A stretch of 59,821 nucleotides of DNA from positions 1-59,821 of IMG/VR virus record IMGVR_UViG_3300018080_000197; one strand, written 5' to 3'. The stretch comes from a virus. The notes under the pieces were generated by a model, which did not search any database, was not told the origin of the DNA, and saw nothing but the letters and a program-made list of their open reading frames with translations. A program made the translations under genes and the position numbers. The stretch's first letter is position 1, and every line of letters begins with the position of its first letter. Below, piece after piece: positions 24,991 through 33,612 of the stretch.

Positions 24991-25460
24991 TGAGCAAGCG
25001 ACAGGAAAAGCCGAAGCGACAGACGCAACATGGATTGGCCGCTGTGAACTGGGAGAGGCGGGGCGACCTCTTCGAAGCGGCCGGGAACCGGATGGAAGTC
25101 TATGTGGCGCGGTTGAAGACGCTGGACGGCAGGCCGGCGGGAGTGGTCACGTTGGGGACCATGAAGCCTCCGGAGATACCCGGCATACTGGGGGAGCCGC
25201 TGGGGTTCCGAAACTGGACGCTGGGTCTGTGGGGGAATCCCGGAGAGGACGGACAGCGGGAACTCTACTTCCATATGGGGATCACAGGGGAGGGAAAGGA
25301 CCCGGCGGCGGATGCACAGCGCAACGCCGGACTGGTGGTCATGGGAATAGCGGGTTGGATTGAAGAGGTCTTCAACCAGCCGGTCAAGAAGGGTCTGGAC
25401 GTGTTCATGGCGCAATCGGACGGGGCGTTGAACGGGGAGGACCACAATGGGAAGGCGTGA
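24990..25460 (+). CDS. Hypothetical protein, 156 aa
   Basis: ATG 24990 after gggaga. Beta-rich centre (MEVYVARLKTLDG, WTLGLWGNPGEDG, ELYFHMGITG) and a basic N terminus. Not recognised; it shows loose similarity in strand pattern to the WRW-type proteins downstream. Confidence 0.6.
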   Translation: MSKRQEKPKRQTQHGLAAVNWERRGDLFEAAGNRMEVYVARLKTLDGRPAGVVTLGTMKPPEIPGILGEPLGFRNWTLGLWGNPGEDGQRELYFHMGITGEGKDPAADAQRNAGLVVMGIAGWIEEVFNQPVKKGLDVFMAQSDGALNGEDHNGKA

Positions 25461-25767
25461 AGGTCTGGTTCCGTTCGGGACCGAAAGCGTGTTCTACTCC
25501 CCGTGGGAACACAACGGGTGTCTGCGTTTGATAGGTGGTCCTCTGGCGGAGGATCACGGCGGCGGGGAGGTAGTGACCATCCCGGACGTGAAGGTGGTTT
25601 CCGTGCCTCTGGCGTTGATCCTGTGGAAGGACAGGGGGATTGAAGCCGGGGTGTCTCACGTCTACCTCTTGGAGGACCTGCAAATGCGTCCTCTGGTCCT
25701 GACCTACAGGTGGTGGGGGCCGGAGAAGGAATGGTGGAGGAAGAAATGTCCCCTGCAATCAGACTAG
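25447..25767 (+). CDS. Hypothetical protein, 106 aa
   Basis: ATG 25447 follows ggggagga. It has beta-strand segments and a Trp-rich end (YRWWGPEKEWWRKK). It overlaps the genes on both sides, so it is translated in a tight run. Function unknown. Confidence 0.6.
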   Translation: MGRREGLVPFGTESVFYSPWEHNGCLRLIGGPLAEDHGGGEVVTIPDVKVVSVPLALILWKDRGIEAGVSHVYLLEDLQMRPLVLTYRWWGPEKEWWRKKCPLQSD

Positions 25768-26078
25768 GCCAATGGACGGAATCTGCAATCAGTGTCTGGA
25801 CCAAGCAGCTACGTTCCCCGGTCCAGGTAGACGGGAAGGTGGTTGGGGAGGTGGCGCTGTGGAGGTGGCGGGAGGAAGCCTTCAGAACGGATGTTGTGCG
25901 CCGGTCTCAGGACTGGTGGTTCGTCCAGTTCCTGCGGCTGGGAGAGACGTTCTGTTCGGACGTGGCCGTCAATCTGGACGTCCCTGGAGCTTGTTGTGTT
26001 GGAACGGCCCAGGCGGCGGTTCTCCCGTGGCTGAAAACCTTGTTGGCGACAGAAGGGAAGGTGAACAGTGGCGTTTGA
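25746..26078 (+). CDS. Single-copy WRW-module protein, 110 aa
   Basis: ATG 25746 after ggagga. The core DGKVVGEVALWRW followed by WWFVQFLRLGETF and a C-terminal AAVLPWLKT helix matches one unit of the three-unit protein encoded next. Function unknown; the shared pattern suggests gene duplication. Confidence 0.65.
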   Translation: MSPAIRLGQWTESAISVWTKQLRSPVQVDGKVVGEVALWRWREEAFRTDVVRRSQDWWFVQFLRLGETFCSDVAVNLDVPGACCVGTAQAAVLPWLKTLLATEGKVNSGV

Positions 26079-27027
26079 CATAGGCAGGTGGTTTCCCACT
26101 CAGGAGCAATTCACGGACTCATGGCAAGTCAACTTCGGCTTGGACGGGAAGTGCATAGGACACCTCCGGGTGTGGCGGTGGAACAGCGCCGGGAGACAGC
26201 GCACAGGATGCAAGGAAGTTGTGTGGCACGTCCAGGTCATCCCACCGGGAGGGTTCTACACGGCGTGTGAATCGCACGTCTTGAAAGCTTCTGCCCTTGG
26301 GGATGGTGTGGAGGGAGCGGGGGAGGCACAGCGTGAGGCGCTGGAGTGGTTCGGCAGACACTCTATGAAGCGGATACGGGATATGATGGTTCGAGACGTG
26401 GAAGTGGTGGACTGGAAGCTGGCGGATTCCGTGGACGACTCCGGAGTGTTCGAGACATGGAAGGCGCGGGTCCTGCTGGACCACAAACTGTTGGGAGAAC
26501 TCCAGGTCTGGAGGTGGGGTCTGTCCGGGAAGGTCCGGCCGGACAGCCTGAAGGCTCCGTTCTGGCGGACACAGTTCATTCCGTATGGGGCGGTCTTCAG
26601 CCCGGAAGGCAGTTTCGCTCTGCAAGTGGCGGAGGTTCTTCCCCCGGAAGCGGCCATTCAAGGGGCGCTGGACTGGTTGGAGGCGGATAAGGGTTGGCGG
26701 TGCGGCAGGGGGTCGGGATTAGCGTGTTACTCGGTAGGTCCGCGGTGGGATGACACGCACGTGGAGTTCCCGTTGACCAGACCCAAGGACCGGGTAGTCC
26801 GTCACGGCGTGGAACTCCTGCGGAACGACGCGCACTACGGAAACGTTTACGTCTGGCGCTTCGGTCCCGAGAACCGGGAGGATGACTCCTGGAGGTGGTG
26901 CGTGGAATGGGAAGGCCGGAGAGCGTCCGGAAACTGCGGATGCACGGACCCGGAAGAGGCGCTTTTGTTCGCCGTGAAGCTGGCGGAAGAGAACGTGGAG
27001 TGGCTGAACAGGACGCCCGGACTCTGA
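26068..27027 (+). CDS. Triple WRW-module protein, 319 aa
   Basis: GTG 26068. It contains three related units of about 105 residues, with cores CIGHLRVWRWNSAG, LLGELQVWRWGLSG and HYGNVYVWRFGPEN. Each is followed by a Trp-containing strand and an Ala/Glu-rich helix (AQREALEWF, AAIQGALDWLE, EALLFAVKLAEE). The neighbour at 25746 is a one-unit version. Not a family I can name. It is the last gene before a strong terminator. Confidence 0.7.
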   Translation: MAFDIGRWFPTQEQFTDSWQVNFGLDGKCIGHLRVWRWNSAGRQRTGCKEVVWHVQVIPPGGFYTACESHVLKASALGDGVEGAGEAQREALEWFGRHSMKRIRDMMVRDVEVVDWKLADSVDDSGVFETWKARVLLDHKLLGELQVWRWGLSGKVRPDSLKAPFWRTQFIPYGAVFSPEGSFALQVAEVLPPEAAIQGALDWLEADKGWRCGRGSGLACYSVGPRWDDTHVEFPLTRPKDRVVRHGVELLRNDAHYGNVYVWRFGPENREDDSWRWCVEWEGRRASGNCGCTDPEEALLFAVKLAEENVEWLNRTPGL

Positions 27028-27062
27028 CGGCGTGTAGGAACGAAGTTCACAGAAGACGGTCA

Positions 27063-27098
27063 GGGGACTGGAGTTGGGAGGACTCCGGTCCCCTTTTT
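27063..27098 (+). terminator. Rho-independent terminator
   Basis: A 12-bp stem (27063-27074 with 27082-27093, one U-G pair), a 7-base loop and TTTTT at 27094-27098. It ends the accessory operon and separates it from the packaging genes. Confidence 0.93.
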
Positions 27099-27328
27099 CA
27101 TGGGGTTGCTATGGGGTTCTTCAGATATTGTAAAGGTAGGTCCGGAAGGTTGGAAGGGGTCAGACGGTCATAGAGGGTATGTTATGGTGGGTTTTGAGGG
27201 TGTGGGGAGGGGGTGAAAGACACGACCTCTCCTGTCTGCTTTTCCCCTTGACCGGGGGAGATTCGCCTACCAAGATTGAATATGCGGAAGGGACGTGACA
27301 ACATAGCAACCGGAAACCAACCAACAGC
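27099..27328. other. Non-coding region before terminase with G-quadruplex motif
   Basis: No convincing gene. A G-rich run at 27189-27213 has four G-tracts of 3, 3, 4 and 5 separated by loops of 6, 3 and 1 base, which fits the standard G-quadruplex rule. TTGACC at about 27249 could be a -35 box but I see no good -10 partner. A packaging (pac) site or late promoter is plausible here next to the terminase genes; neither is shown. Confidence 0.5.
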
Positions 27329-28306
27329 ATGGCCAAGAAGTCTACAAACAAGGGAGACAACCCAAAGAAAAGAATCCCGGACGGCGGGGACGGGGGAAAG
27401 AGTGAACGTGTTATTACCAAGACGCGGATACGGCCCAATCCGGAGACACAGGAGAGACGGCGGAGAGAGGGAAAGCCTCCCCTTCCCAAGCAGGTCATGC
27501 GCAACCTGTCCTTCTGGGAGAAGGGACATTCAGGGAACCCGTCAGGCAGGCGTAAAGGCTACAAACCATTAGCGCCTATGCTGCGCAAGTTATTGAACAA
27601 AGTAGACAAGAAGACCGGCAAGAGTCTAGGGCAGGAGATAGTGGAGAAGTGCGCGGAGCGCGCGGCGTTCGGGGATGACAAGTTCGCTCGGCTGGTCTTC
27701 GACAGGGTAGACGGGAAAGCGCCGGACGCCACGGCTCAGAGGCTGTTTGAGGAAGCCTATGAAAGCTTCCTGGACGACTTCCTGGAGGCTGTCAAAGGGA
27801 CGGTCAAATCCCCTGCGGACCGCGCGCGTATTCTGGAGAGGCTGGGTCTGGAGGTCCCCGAGGTTCCTTCCCCAGCATCCCCGGAAGGGGAAAGGCAGGA
27901 GCCGGATGACGTGGAGACGGACCCGGAGAAGACCCGGCAGGATGCTATCCGGTTCTACACGTCTATCCGTGACAATCCCACTGAAGCGGCGGCGTTGCGG
28001 CTAAAGGCGCAAGAGAGATTGGACGTATTGTTGGGGCACCTCCCCGACCTGGAAACGGATGATCCGGAGGAACTGGGGAATTACCTAGTGCGGTTCGTCA
28101 AGCAGGCTCAGACGTTGGGAGGCGCACCGGCTTCCCCGGAAGGGGAGGGAGAAGTTGCGAGGGAGTCAGGCAGGCGGACGGGGACCGGGACTGACGGGAA
28201 CACCTCTCCACATACTAGCTCTAAAACTGGAGGGAACACGAGAGGTCCGGTCAAGTCCCGGTCTACCACTTCTGTGGCCAAAGGCAAGCGGGGGAAACGC
28301 GCATGA
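27329..28306 (+). CDS. terS: Terminase small subunit (DUF5681-like)
   Basis: 325 residues. The segment WEKGHSGNPSGRRKGYKPL is the N-terminal signature of DUF5681 proteins, which occur next to large terminases. The position directly before TerL (ATGA overlap) supports the call. The N terminus is basic with RVITKTR (ITK at 29-31). The C-terminal third is low-complexity, Gly/Thr/Ser rich. There is no clear ribosome site before ATG 27329. It should recognise phage DNA for packaging. Confidence 0.75.
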   Translation: MAKKSTNKGDNPKKRIPDGGDGGKSERVITKTRIRPNPETQERRRREGKPPLPKQVMRNLSFWEKGHSGNPSGRRKGYKPLAPMLRKLLNKVDKKTGKSLGQEIVEKCAERAAFGDDKFARLVFDRVDGKAPDATAQRLFEEAYESFLDDFLEAVKGTVKSPADRARILERLGLEVPEVPSPASPEGERQEPDDVETDPEKTRQDAIRFYTSIRDNPTEAAALRLKAQERLDVLLGHLPDLETDDPEELGNYLVRFVKQAQTLGGAPASPEGEGEVARESGRRTGTGTDGNTSPHTSSKTGGNTRGPVKSRSTTSVAKGKRGKRA

Positions 28307-29718
28307 CCACCAGCGTGGCCACGCCCCAGCAGCAGCAGCGGAGGTCCAGAAGGGGCCGGAGACAGGCGAGGGAATCCCTTTACGTCCTGACGGATAGATG
28401 GTCTCCCCTGCGCTACCACGCTGAACAGGCACGGTTGTGGAACTCCAGGGCGCGGTTCCGTGTGGTCCACGCGGGGAGACGGTCAGGCAAGACCGAACTG
28501 GCCAAACGGTATCTGGTCAAGTGTGCGCTGGCGTGTGAGAGACCGCATGGCTGGTTCGTCTATGCTGCCCCCACGTTTGCGCAGGCCAAGCAAATCTACT
28601 GGCATGACGCCAAGGCGCTGGTTCCGCGTCGTCTCATGGCCGGGAAGCCTAACGAGTCAGAGTTGACTATCCGACTGCGGAACGGCGCGGATATCACGGT
28701 TCTGGGTCTTGACCGACCGGAGAGGTTGGAGGGAAGAGACCTGGACGGGATAGACATTGACGAATATGGCAACATGAAGAAAAGCGTCTGGCATGAGCAC
28801 GTTCGTCCCGCGTTGTCCACTCCAGGCCGTCCGGGATGGGCATGGTTGTTCGGAGTTCCGGAGGGACGCAACCACTACTATGACTTGGCCGAATATGCCA
28901 AGGGACCGGACCCGGAGTGGGATTGCTTCTGGTGGCATTCAGCGGACATTCTGGACGCCAAGGAAATGGAAGCAGTCAGGCGGGAAATGGACGAGCGAAC
29001 TCTGAGGCAGGAATACGGGGGAGAGTTCGTGGACTTTGCGGGAAGGGCTTATTACCCCTTCACACGAGAACTCCACGCTACCGAGAACCTGTCCGGCTAC
29101 TATGATCCGCGTGACGACTTGATACTTTGTTTTGACTTCAACGTGTCTCCAGGCGTGGCCGCTGTGTGTCAGGAGAGATTCTACACGGGAGACAACCCGG
29201 ACGTGGAGAAGTCCAAACCAATCACGATGGTCATAGGCGAGGTCTGGATAGAGAGAGGGTCCAACACGCCTATGGTCTGCCGGAGACTGGTGGAGGACTG
29301 GAAGGAACACAAGGGACGTGTTCTGTGCTACGGAGACGCCACGGGAGGGGCAAAAGGAACGGCCAAGGTGCAAGGGTCCGACATAGACTTGATACCAGCG
29401 GAACTCCGGCCGCACTTCCAGCCGGGTCCGGTCTACATGCGGTTCCCAAAGGCCAACCCTGCCGTGCGGTCCAGAATCAACGCTGTCAACACCCGTCTCC
29501 TGACTGCGGACGGGAAGGTCAAACTGCTCGTGGACCCGGCCAAAGCGCCGCACGTGGTCAAGGACCTGGAGGGGGTCACGGTCAAGGAAGGTTCCGCCGG
29601 AGAACTGGACAAGGATGGTTCGTTGGAACTCACACACATTTCTGATGGACTAGGTTACTACTTGGCTAAGGACTTCCCGGTCCGGACTCCGGGAGTGGTT
29701 CAAGTGACCAGCCTGTAG
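28303..29718 (+). CDS. terL: Terminase large subunit (packaging ATPase/nuclease)
   Basis: 471 residues. Walker A is HAGRRSGKTE (Lys63), Walker B ends at DIDEYG (Asp153, Glu154), and the RNase H-like nuclease begins with CFDFNVSPG (Asp278), with later acidic residues at YGDATGG and near the C terminus. This is the complete motor plus headful-type nuclease. The N-terminal 25 residues are Gln/Arg rich. It starts within the terS stop. Confidence 0.95.
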   Translation: MTTSVATPQQQQRRSRRGRRQARESLYVLTDRWSPLRYHAEQARLWNSRARFRVVHAGRRSGKTELAKRYLVKCALACERPHGWFVYAAPTFAQAKQIYWHDAKALVPRRLMAGKPNESELTIRLRNGADITVLGLDRPERLEGRDLDGIDIDEYGNMKKSVWHEHVRPALSTPGRPGWAWLFGVPEGRNHYYDLAEYAKGPDPEWDCFWWHSADILDAKEMEAVRREMDERTLRQEYGGEFVDFAGRAYYPFTRELHATENLSGYYDPRDDLILCFDFNVSPGVAAVCQERFYTGDNPDVEKSKPITMVIGEVWIERGSNTPMVCRRLVEDWKEHKGRVLCYGDATGGAKGTAKVQGSDIDLIPAELRPHFQPGPVYMRFPKANPAVRSRINAVNTRLLTADGKVKLLVDPAKAPHVVKDLEGVTVKEGSAGELDKDGSLELTHISDGLGYYLAKDFPVRTPGVVQVTSL

Positions 29719-29728
29719 GAGCAGAGAC

Positions 29729-30067
29729 ATGCCGATAGAAGACTGGGTTTGTTGTGTGGTTACGCTGAAGAGCGGAGTATCACACACCATATACCTGGAC
29801 AGGGACTTGGCCTGTGGAGTCTGCAAGGTGGTGGAAAAGGCCGTGGCTTCCCCTGACACGGACAGGCAAATCCTGCTCATCGGGAGGATCAAAAACCCGG
29901 CCGGGAACGGGTTGGTCCTGGAGAGGACCTTGGTGGTGGCGACGGACCGGATAGCGTCCGTGGAATTCACGGACGCGCCCCAGTTCGTCTACCCGGTTAC
30001 GATTACTCCGCAAGTGGAGGATGACAATGGCAACGAAGACGGCGCACAAGGGAACCCCCAAACGTGA
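29729..30067 (+). CDS. Hypothetical protein, 112 aa
   Basis: ATG 29729 after gtaggag. Beta-rich with a Cys-containing middle and an acidic end. Its position between TerL and membrane proteins gives no clear role. Confidence 0.65.
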   Translation: MPIEDWVCCVVTLKSGVSHTIYLDRDLACGVCKVVEKAVASPDTDRQILLIGRIKNPAGNGLVLERTLVVATDRIASVEFTDAPQFVYPVTITPQVEDDNGNEDGAQGNPQT

Positions 30068-30155
30068 CGGGTCCGGACGCGGCATGAGAACAAACCGTGG
30101 ACGCGGAGGGTGCTCAACCACGCAACGGACGGGGAAAGGGAGGACAAGACAATGA
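30027..30155 (+). CDS. Small Gly/Arg-rich protein with KRDGSG...GRGGC motif, 42 aa
   Basis: ATG 30027 sits 8 bases after gtggagg and overlaps the ends of the genes on both sides in other frames. The peptide contains KRDGSGRG and GRGGC, a pattern resembling the short DUF5320-type Gly-rich proteins found in phages and prokaryotes. Function unknown. Confidence 0.5.
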   Translation: MATKTAHKGTPKRDGSGRGMRTNRGRGGCSTTQRTGKGRTRQ

Positions 30156-30493
30156 GGATGAAAGGGTCATGGAAGACCACGGCGGCGGGAATCTTCGCCA
30201 TTCTGGGAGGACTGGGAACCATTCTCCACGGGGTCCTGACAGAGGAACCCACACAGTGGGAGGTTGCTCTTACGTCCATAGCCTCCGGGATAGGTCTCCT
30301 GTGTGCAAGAGACAACAACAGGAGTTCGGAGGACGTGGGGGTGCAGCGCCGTGGCAACGGACCTCCCCCGCCCCAGCACGCTAATTGCAGGTGCGTTCCC
30401 CCTGTAGATGACAGGACAGAGGCGTTGTGTGGAATTGGGGACACGGATGACGTGGACACACCAGACGCTGATTCTCTAAACCGGGGAGTCTGA
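30152..30493 (+). CDS. Small membrane protein, possible holin
   Basis: 113 residues from ATG 30152 after gggagga. There are two hydrophobic segments (AAGIFAILGGLGTILHGVL and VALTSIASGIGLLCA) followed by ARDNNRSSEDVG, a C-terminal motif common in small phage membrane proteins annotated near lysis genes. The hairpin ggagtc/gactcc at 30484-30500 spans its stop codon. A lysis role is inferred from topology. Confidence 0.55.
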   Translation: MRMKGSWKTTAAGIFAILGGLGTILHGVLTEEPTQWEVALTSIASGIGLLCARDNNRSSEDVGVQRRGNGPPPPQHANCRCVPPVDDRTEALCGIGDTDDVDTPDADSLNRGV

Positions 30494-30523
30494 GACTCCC
30501 GCACTTCTGAAAGGAGCAATGAC

Positions 30524-30928
30524 GTGAGACACATTGGACTATCGTGCATGGTGGTTCTGCTGCTGATTTGCACAGCAGGCGTTGACGTGGGAGACACCGC
30601 GGACCCTGACGTTCAGACCCTCCAGGTCCTGGACAATGCGGCCGTGATCCTCCCGGAGGTGGCCAGCCTGGAGAAGGTTGACTTCCGCGTGGAGAGGACG
30701 TGCAGGGACGCTATGTGGTTGCCTACGCCGCATAGTGCCCTATGTTCTCTCAGTTGTGCGGGTTGTGCGGACCCTCCCTCTATTACGTCACTCCGGGAGA
30801 GTCTGGACATAGCCCATTTGATCCGACGACACAGATACTATGAATCCGCAAACCATTCTCTGAGCAGACGCCGGGACGGCCTTGTCCTGCGAATGAACTG
30901 GAGGTCCGCAGTCCTCCGGACGTGCTAG
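30524..30928 (+). CDS. Exported Cys-rich protein, 134 aa
   Basis: GTG 30524 after aaggag. An N-terminal signal-like segment (LSCMVVLLLICTAG) is followed by a Cys-rich region (ALCSLSCAGCADPP) and a basic end. It may be secreted or anchored. It belongs to the membrane-protein cluster and could help lysis, but no enzyme motif is seen. Confidence 0.55.
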   Translation: MRHIGLSCMVVLLLICTAGVDVGDTADPDVQTLQVLDNAAVILPEVASLEKVDFRVERTCRDAMWLPTPHSALCSLSCAGCADPPSITSLRESLDIAHLIRRHRYYESANHSLSRRRDGLVLRMNWRSAVLRTC

Positions 30929-31006
30929 CTACGGCGGGTGAAACCCGCCTCCACACCCTTGGCAATGTGGGCATGGGGTGCGATTGTGCAGACCGGAGGA
31001 ACGGAC

Positions 31007-31180
31007 ATGATTTCAGACGCGCTACACGGGTTGGGAAAGGCTGTGGGAGAGGTTCTGAAGGTGGCGTTGCCGTGGTTGCGGAAAGAGACCACCAAACAGA
31101 AGTCGGTCAAGGCCGTGGGAGACAATAAGGACCTGCGGCGGGACATTGACAGGACCATCCGGGAGGAGCTGGAAAGGTGA
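31007..31180 (+). CDS. Hypothetical small basic protein, 57 aa
   Basis: ATG 31007 after ggagga at 30995-31000; longer starts at 30938 lack a site. An amphipathic N-terminal helix (ALHGLGKAVGEVLKVALPWL) precedes a charged end. It may associate with membranes. It overlaps the next gene by ATG-like coupling. Confidence 0.55.
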   Translation: MISDALHGLGKAVGEVLKVALPWLRKETTKQKSVKAVGDNKDLRRDIDRTIREELER

Positions 31181-31728
31181 TACAGCCGGGAGACAAGCTA
31201 CAGGTGAGAATAGATGGAACAAGCCACGTCATGGACGCGGACACCTTCACGGTCACGGCCGTCAAATCCTCTTCCCCCAGCAGACCGCAGGCGGCGCATA
31301 GGGCACTTTACGCGGTCCCGCGTCCAAAGGTTCCGGGGAACCGTCACAATGCGCGTGTGGAGGCGTTGCGGCAGTCCAGAGAGGCACAGAGGCGGAAGGG
31401 CCACCAGCGGAGACGAAGGCAGAGGTCATCCGCCACAAGACGGAACCTGCTCACTCTGCTGGCAACCGTAGCACTCATGGTGGTAACTGCCGGTTGTGCG
31501 CTCTTCCGTCCGCCTCCCATAGTCAGACACCCCCAGACGCCGGTCCTGATTACGGAAGTCTCCGGGTCCAAGATCAAGGTGGCCGTGTATGACCGGGAGA
31601 ACAACAGCATGATAGACGCCGGTTGGACCGAGATTTCCGGATACGCGGGTTGGACGCTGGCGCCCTACGATTGGGAAGATTACCTGGAGAGGAACGCGGA
31701 CTATGCCGACACAGAAACCGGAAGATAG
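31177..31728 (+). CDS. Membrane-anchored protein with internal lipobox, spanin-like candidate
   Basis: 183 residues from GTG 31177. The first 85 or so residues are highly basic. They are followed by LLTLLATVALMVVTAGC, a hydrophobic segment ending in a lipobox-like TAGC, then a Pro-rich stretch (LFRPPPIV) and a soluble domain. The arrangement would suit a lipoprotein whose true start is internal, or a one-TM protein. Pro-rich outer-membrane lipoproteins are typical of o-spanins, so a lysis role in a Gram-negative host is possible. Confidence 0.5.
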   Translation: MIQPGDKLQVRIDGTSHVMDADTFTVTAVKSSSPSRPQAAHRALYAVPRPKVPGNRHNARVEALRQSREAQRRKGHQRRRRQRSSATRRNLLTLLATVALMVVTAGCALFRPPPIVRHPQTPVLITEVSGSKIKVAVYDRENNSMIDAGWTEISGYAGWTLAPYDWEDYLERNADYADTETGR

Positions 31729-32122
31729 CGCTATCTTCAAGCTGGGAGAACTGACTGCGCAGGTCAAAACTCTGACCACCAGCGTGGGCAATATGGAAAC
31801 CAAGCTGGAAGGAACCGTCACCCGTATCTTTACCAAGCTGGATGCACAAGACGCGGGTTTGAGGGAACTGGTATCAGCAGAGGTAGGCAAGGTCTCCACG
31901 CACCCCACACCCTGTCAGGAACTGCGAGACCTCCAGGGAGTAGTTCAAGCAGGCCAGACGGAAATACGGTCCGTTTGGAACACGATAGCCACAGTTGGTC
32001 CTACAGTGGGAACCATCCTGGCCCTTCTCATATCCGCAATGGCTATGTGGGGCGCCTGGAAAGCCGAAGCAAGAGGACAAGCCAATGCCGAGCCCAGACA
32101 CAGCGTCGTTGAACAAAGATAA
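31703..32122 (+). CDS. Coiled-coil protein with C-terminal TM segment, 139 aa
   Basis: A long helical region with heptads (KLGELTAQVKTLTTSVGNMETKL) followed by one TM segment (VGPTVGTILALLISAMAMW). This resembles XhlA-type or holin-associated proteins. It overlaps the neighbours on both sides. Its place just before the portal gene suggests a late-operon lysis or membrane function. Confidence 0.6.
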   Translation: MPTQKPEDSAIFKLGELTAQVKTLTTSVGNMETKLEGTVTRIFTKLDAQDAGLRELVSAEVGKVSTHPTPCQELRDLQGVVQAGQTEIRSVWNTIATVGPTVGTILALLISAMAMWGAWKAEARGQANAEPRHSVVEQR

Positions 32123-33611
32123 CGTCTCCACCACGTCCGTGGCCTATGATGCAATGGCCGTCAAGTGGCCGCTGCTGCACGACCTCTTGGGCGGGACGCT
32201 GGCCATGCAGGCCGCAGGGGAAAAATGGCTTCCCAAGGAGCCCAAAGAGGAAGACCACGCCTATCAACTCCGCCTGGAGAGGTCACAACTATACAACGGC
32301 TACGGGGACACTATCAAACGTCTGACGAGCCGTCCGTTCTCCAAACCAGTCACCACCAGCGTGGAACTTCCCGAGAGGCTGGAACTCCTGCTGGCCAACG
32401 CGGACAACGCCGGAGGCGATATTACCCAGTTCGCGCGGGAGGTCTTCAGGACTATGGCTATCTACGGGATGGCCCACATTCTGGTGGACTCTCCCCCGGA
32501 CCCGGTTGCAGGAACCAAGACTCTGGCGGATGAAAAGGCCGCAGGGACACACCCTTACTTCGTGTTGATTCAACCGCCCCAATTGTTGGGATACAAGACG
32601 CGCGTGGGGTCTGACGGTCTCCCGGAACTCTCCCAAATCCGAATCTATGAACGGGTGATAGAGGATGACGGGGACTACGCCAGCAAAGAGATTGAGCAAA
32701 TCCGTGTCTACAACGCGGACGGGACATGGGAGATACACAGGAAGCGCACAGAGGAAGACAAGTCTATCCGGTGGGTCCTTCACGAGGACGGGGAGCACTC
32801 GTATCCTGGAATACCTCTTGTGACCGTCTATGCGGACAAGATAGGCTACATGCAGGCCAACCCTCCCCTGGAGGACTTGGCGTGGGTCAACCTGGAACAT
32901 TGGCAATCCCGCAGTGACCAAAAGAACATCCTGCGTATAGCCCGTGTCGGAATCCTGTTCGCCTCCGGATTCCTCACGGAAGAGATAGAAGCCGGGATCA
33001 CAGTAGGTCCCTCCCGTATGGTGGCTTCTACCAATCCGGACGCCAAGCTGCAATACGTAGAACACACAGGCAAGGCCATAGAGTCCGGAGAGACGGATAT
33101 AGCCCACTTGGAGGAACGCATGGAAGTGCTTGGCCAACAGCCTTTCCTCCAGCGTTCCGGGGCACAGACGGCCACAGGGAAGGCCATAGATGAAAGTCGG
33201 ACGCAATCCGATATCCAGGCGTGGATTCAATCCCTGGAGAACGGTTTGTGGTATGCCTTCCATCGCGCCGCCGTATGGCTGGGGGAGAAAATCCCGAAAG
33301 GGTTCTCGGTCAACGTGTTCTCTGACTTCTCTATCTCGTGGGGACGAACGGAGGACGTGAAGGCCCTTCAGGCCATGCGAGACAAGAGACAGATTACACA
33401 GCAGACGTTCTTGACCGAGGTCAAGCGGCGCGGTCTGCTGGGGGATTCCGTGGACGTGGAGAGGGAGGTAGCCTATACACAGGCTGAAACGTCAGGTCCG
33501 TCAATGGACCTGGAGGGATACATCCCGCCGGATGACGAACAGGAGACGGACGGCGAAGAGGAACCTGTAGACGCCAGTCCCCTGGACGCAACAGAACAAA
33601 CGGAGGAATAG
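32085..33611 (+). CDS. Portal protein (DUF4055-like)
   Basis: 508 residues from ATG 32085. The sequence matches the DUF4055 portal pattern: a helical N terminus with RSQLYNGYGDTIKRL, the FREVF/MAIYGMAHILVD stretch, IPLVTVYADKIGY, and the long crown-side helix near LENGLWYAFHRAAVW. The C-terminal 40 residues are very acidic. It forms the dodecameric ring at the capsid vertex through which TerL pumps DNA. Confidence 0.88.
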   Translation: MPSPDTASLNKDNVSTTSVAYDAMAVKWPLLHDLLGGTLAMQAAGEKWLPKEPKEEDHAYQLRLERSQLYNGYGDTIKRLTSRPFSKPVTTSVELPERLELLLANADNAGGDITQFAREVFRTMAIYGMAHILVDSPPDPVAGTKTLADEKAAGTHPYFVLIQPPQLLGYKTRVGSDGLPELSQIRIYERVIEDDGDYASKEIEQIRVYNADGTWEIHRKRTEEDKSIRWVLHEDGEHSYPGIPLVTVYADKIGYMQANPPLEDLAWVNLEHWQSRSDQKNILRIARVGILFASGFLTEEIEAGITVGPSRMVASTNPDAKLQYVEHTGKAIESGETDIAHLEERMEVLGQQPFLQRSGAQTATGKAIDESRTQSDIQAWIQSLENGLWYAFHRAAVWLGEKIPKGFSVNVFSDFSISWGRTEDVKALQAMRDKRQITQQTFLTEVKRRGLLGDSVDVEREVAYTQAETSGPSMDLEGYIPPDDEQETDGEEEPVDASPLDATEQTEE

Positions 33612-33612
33612 C

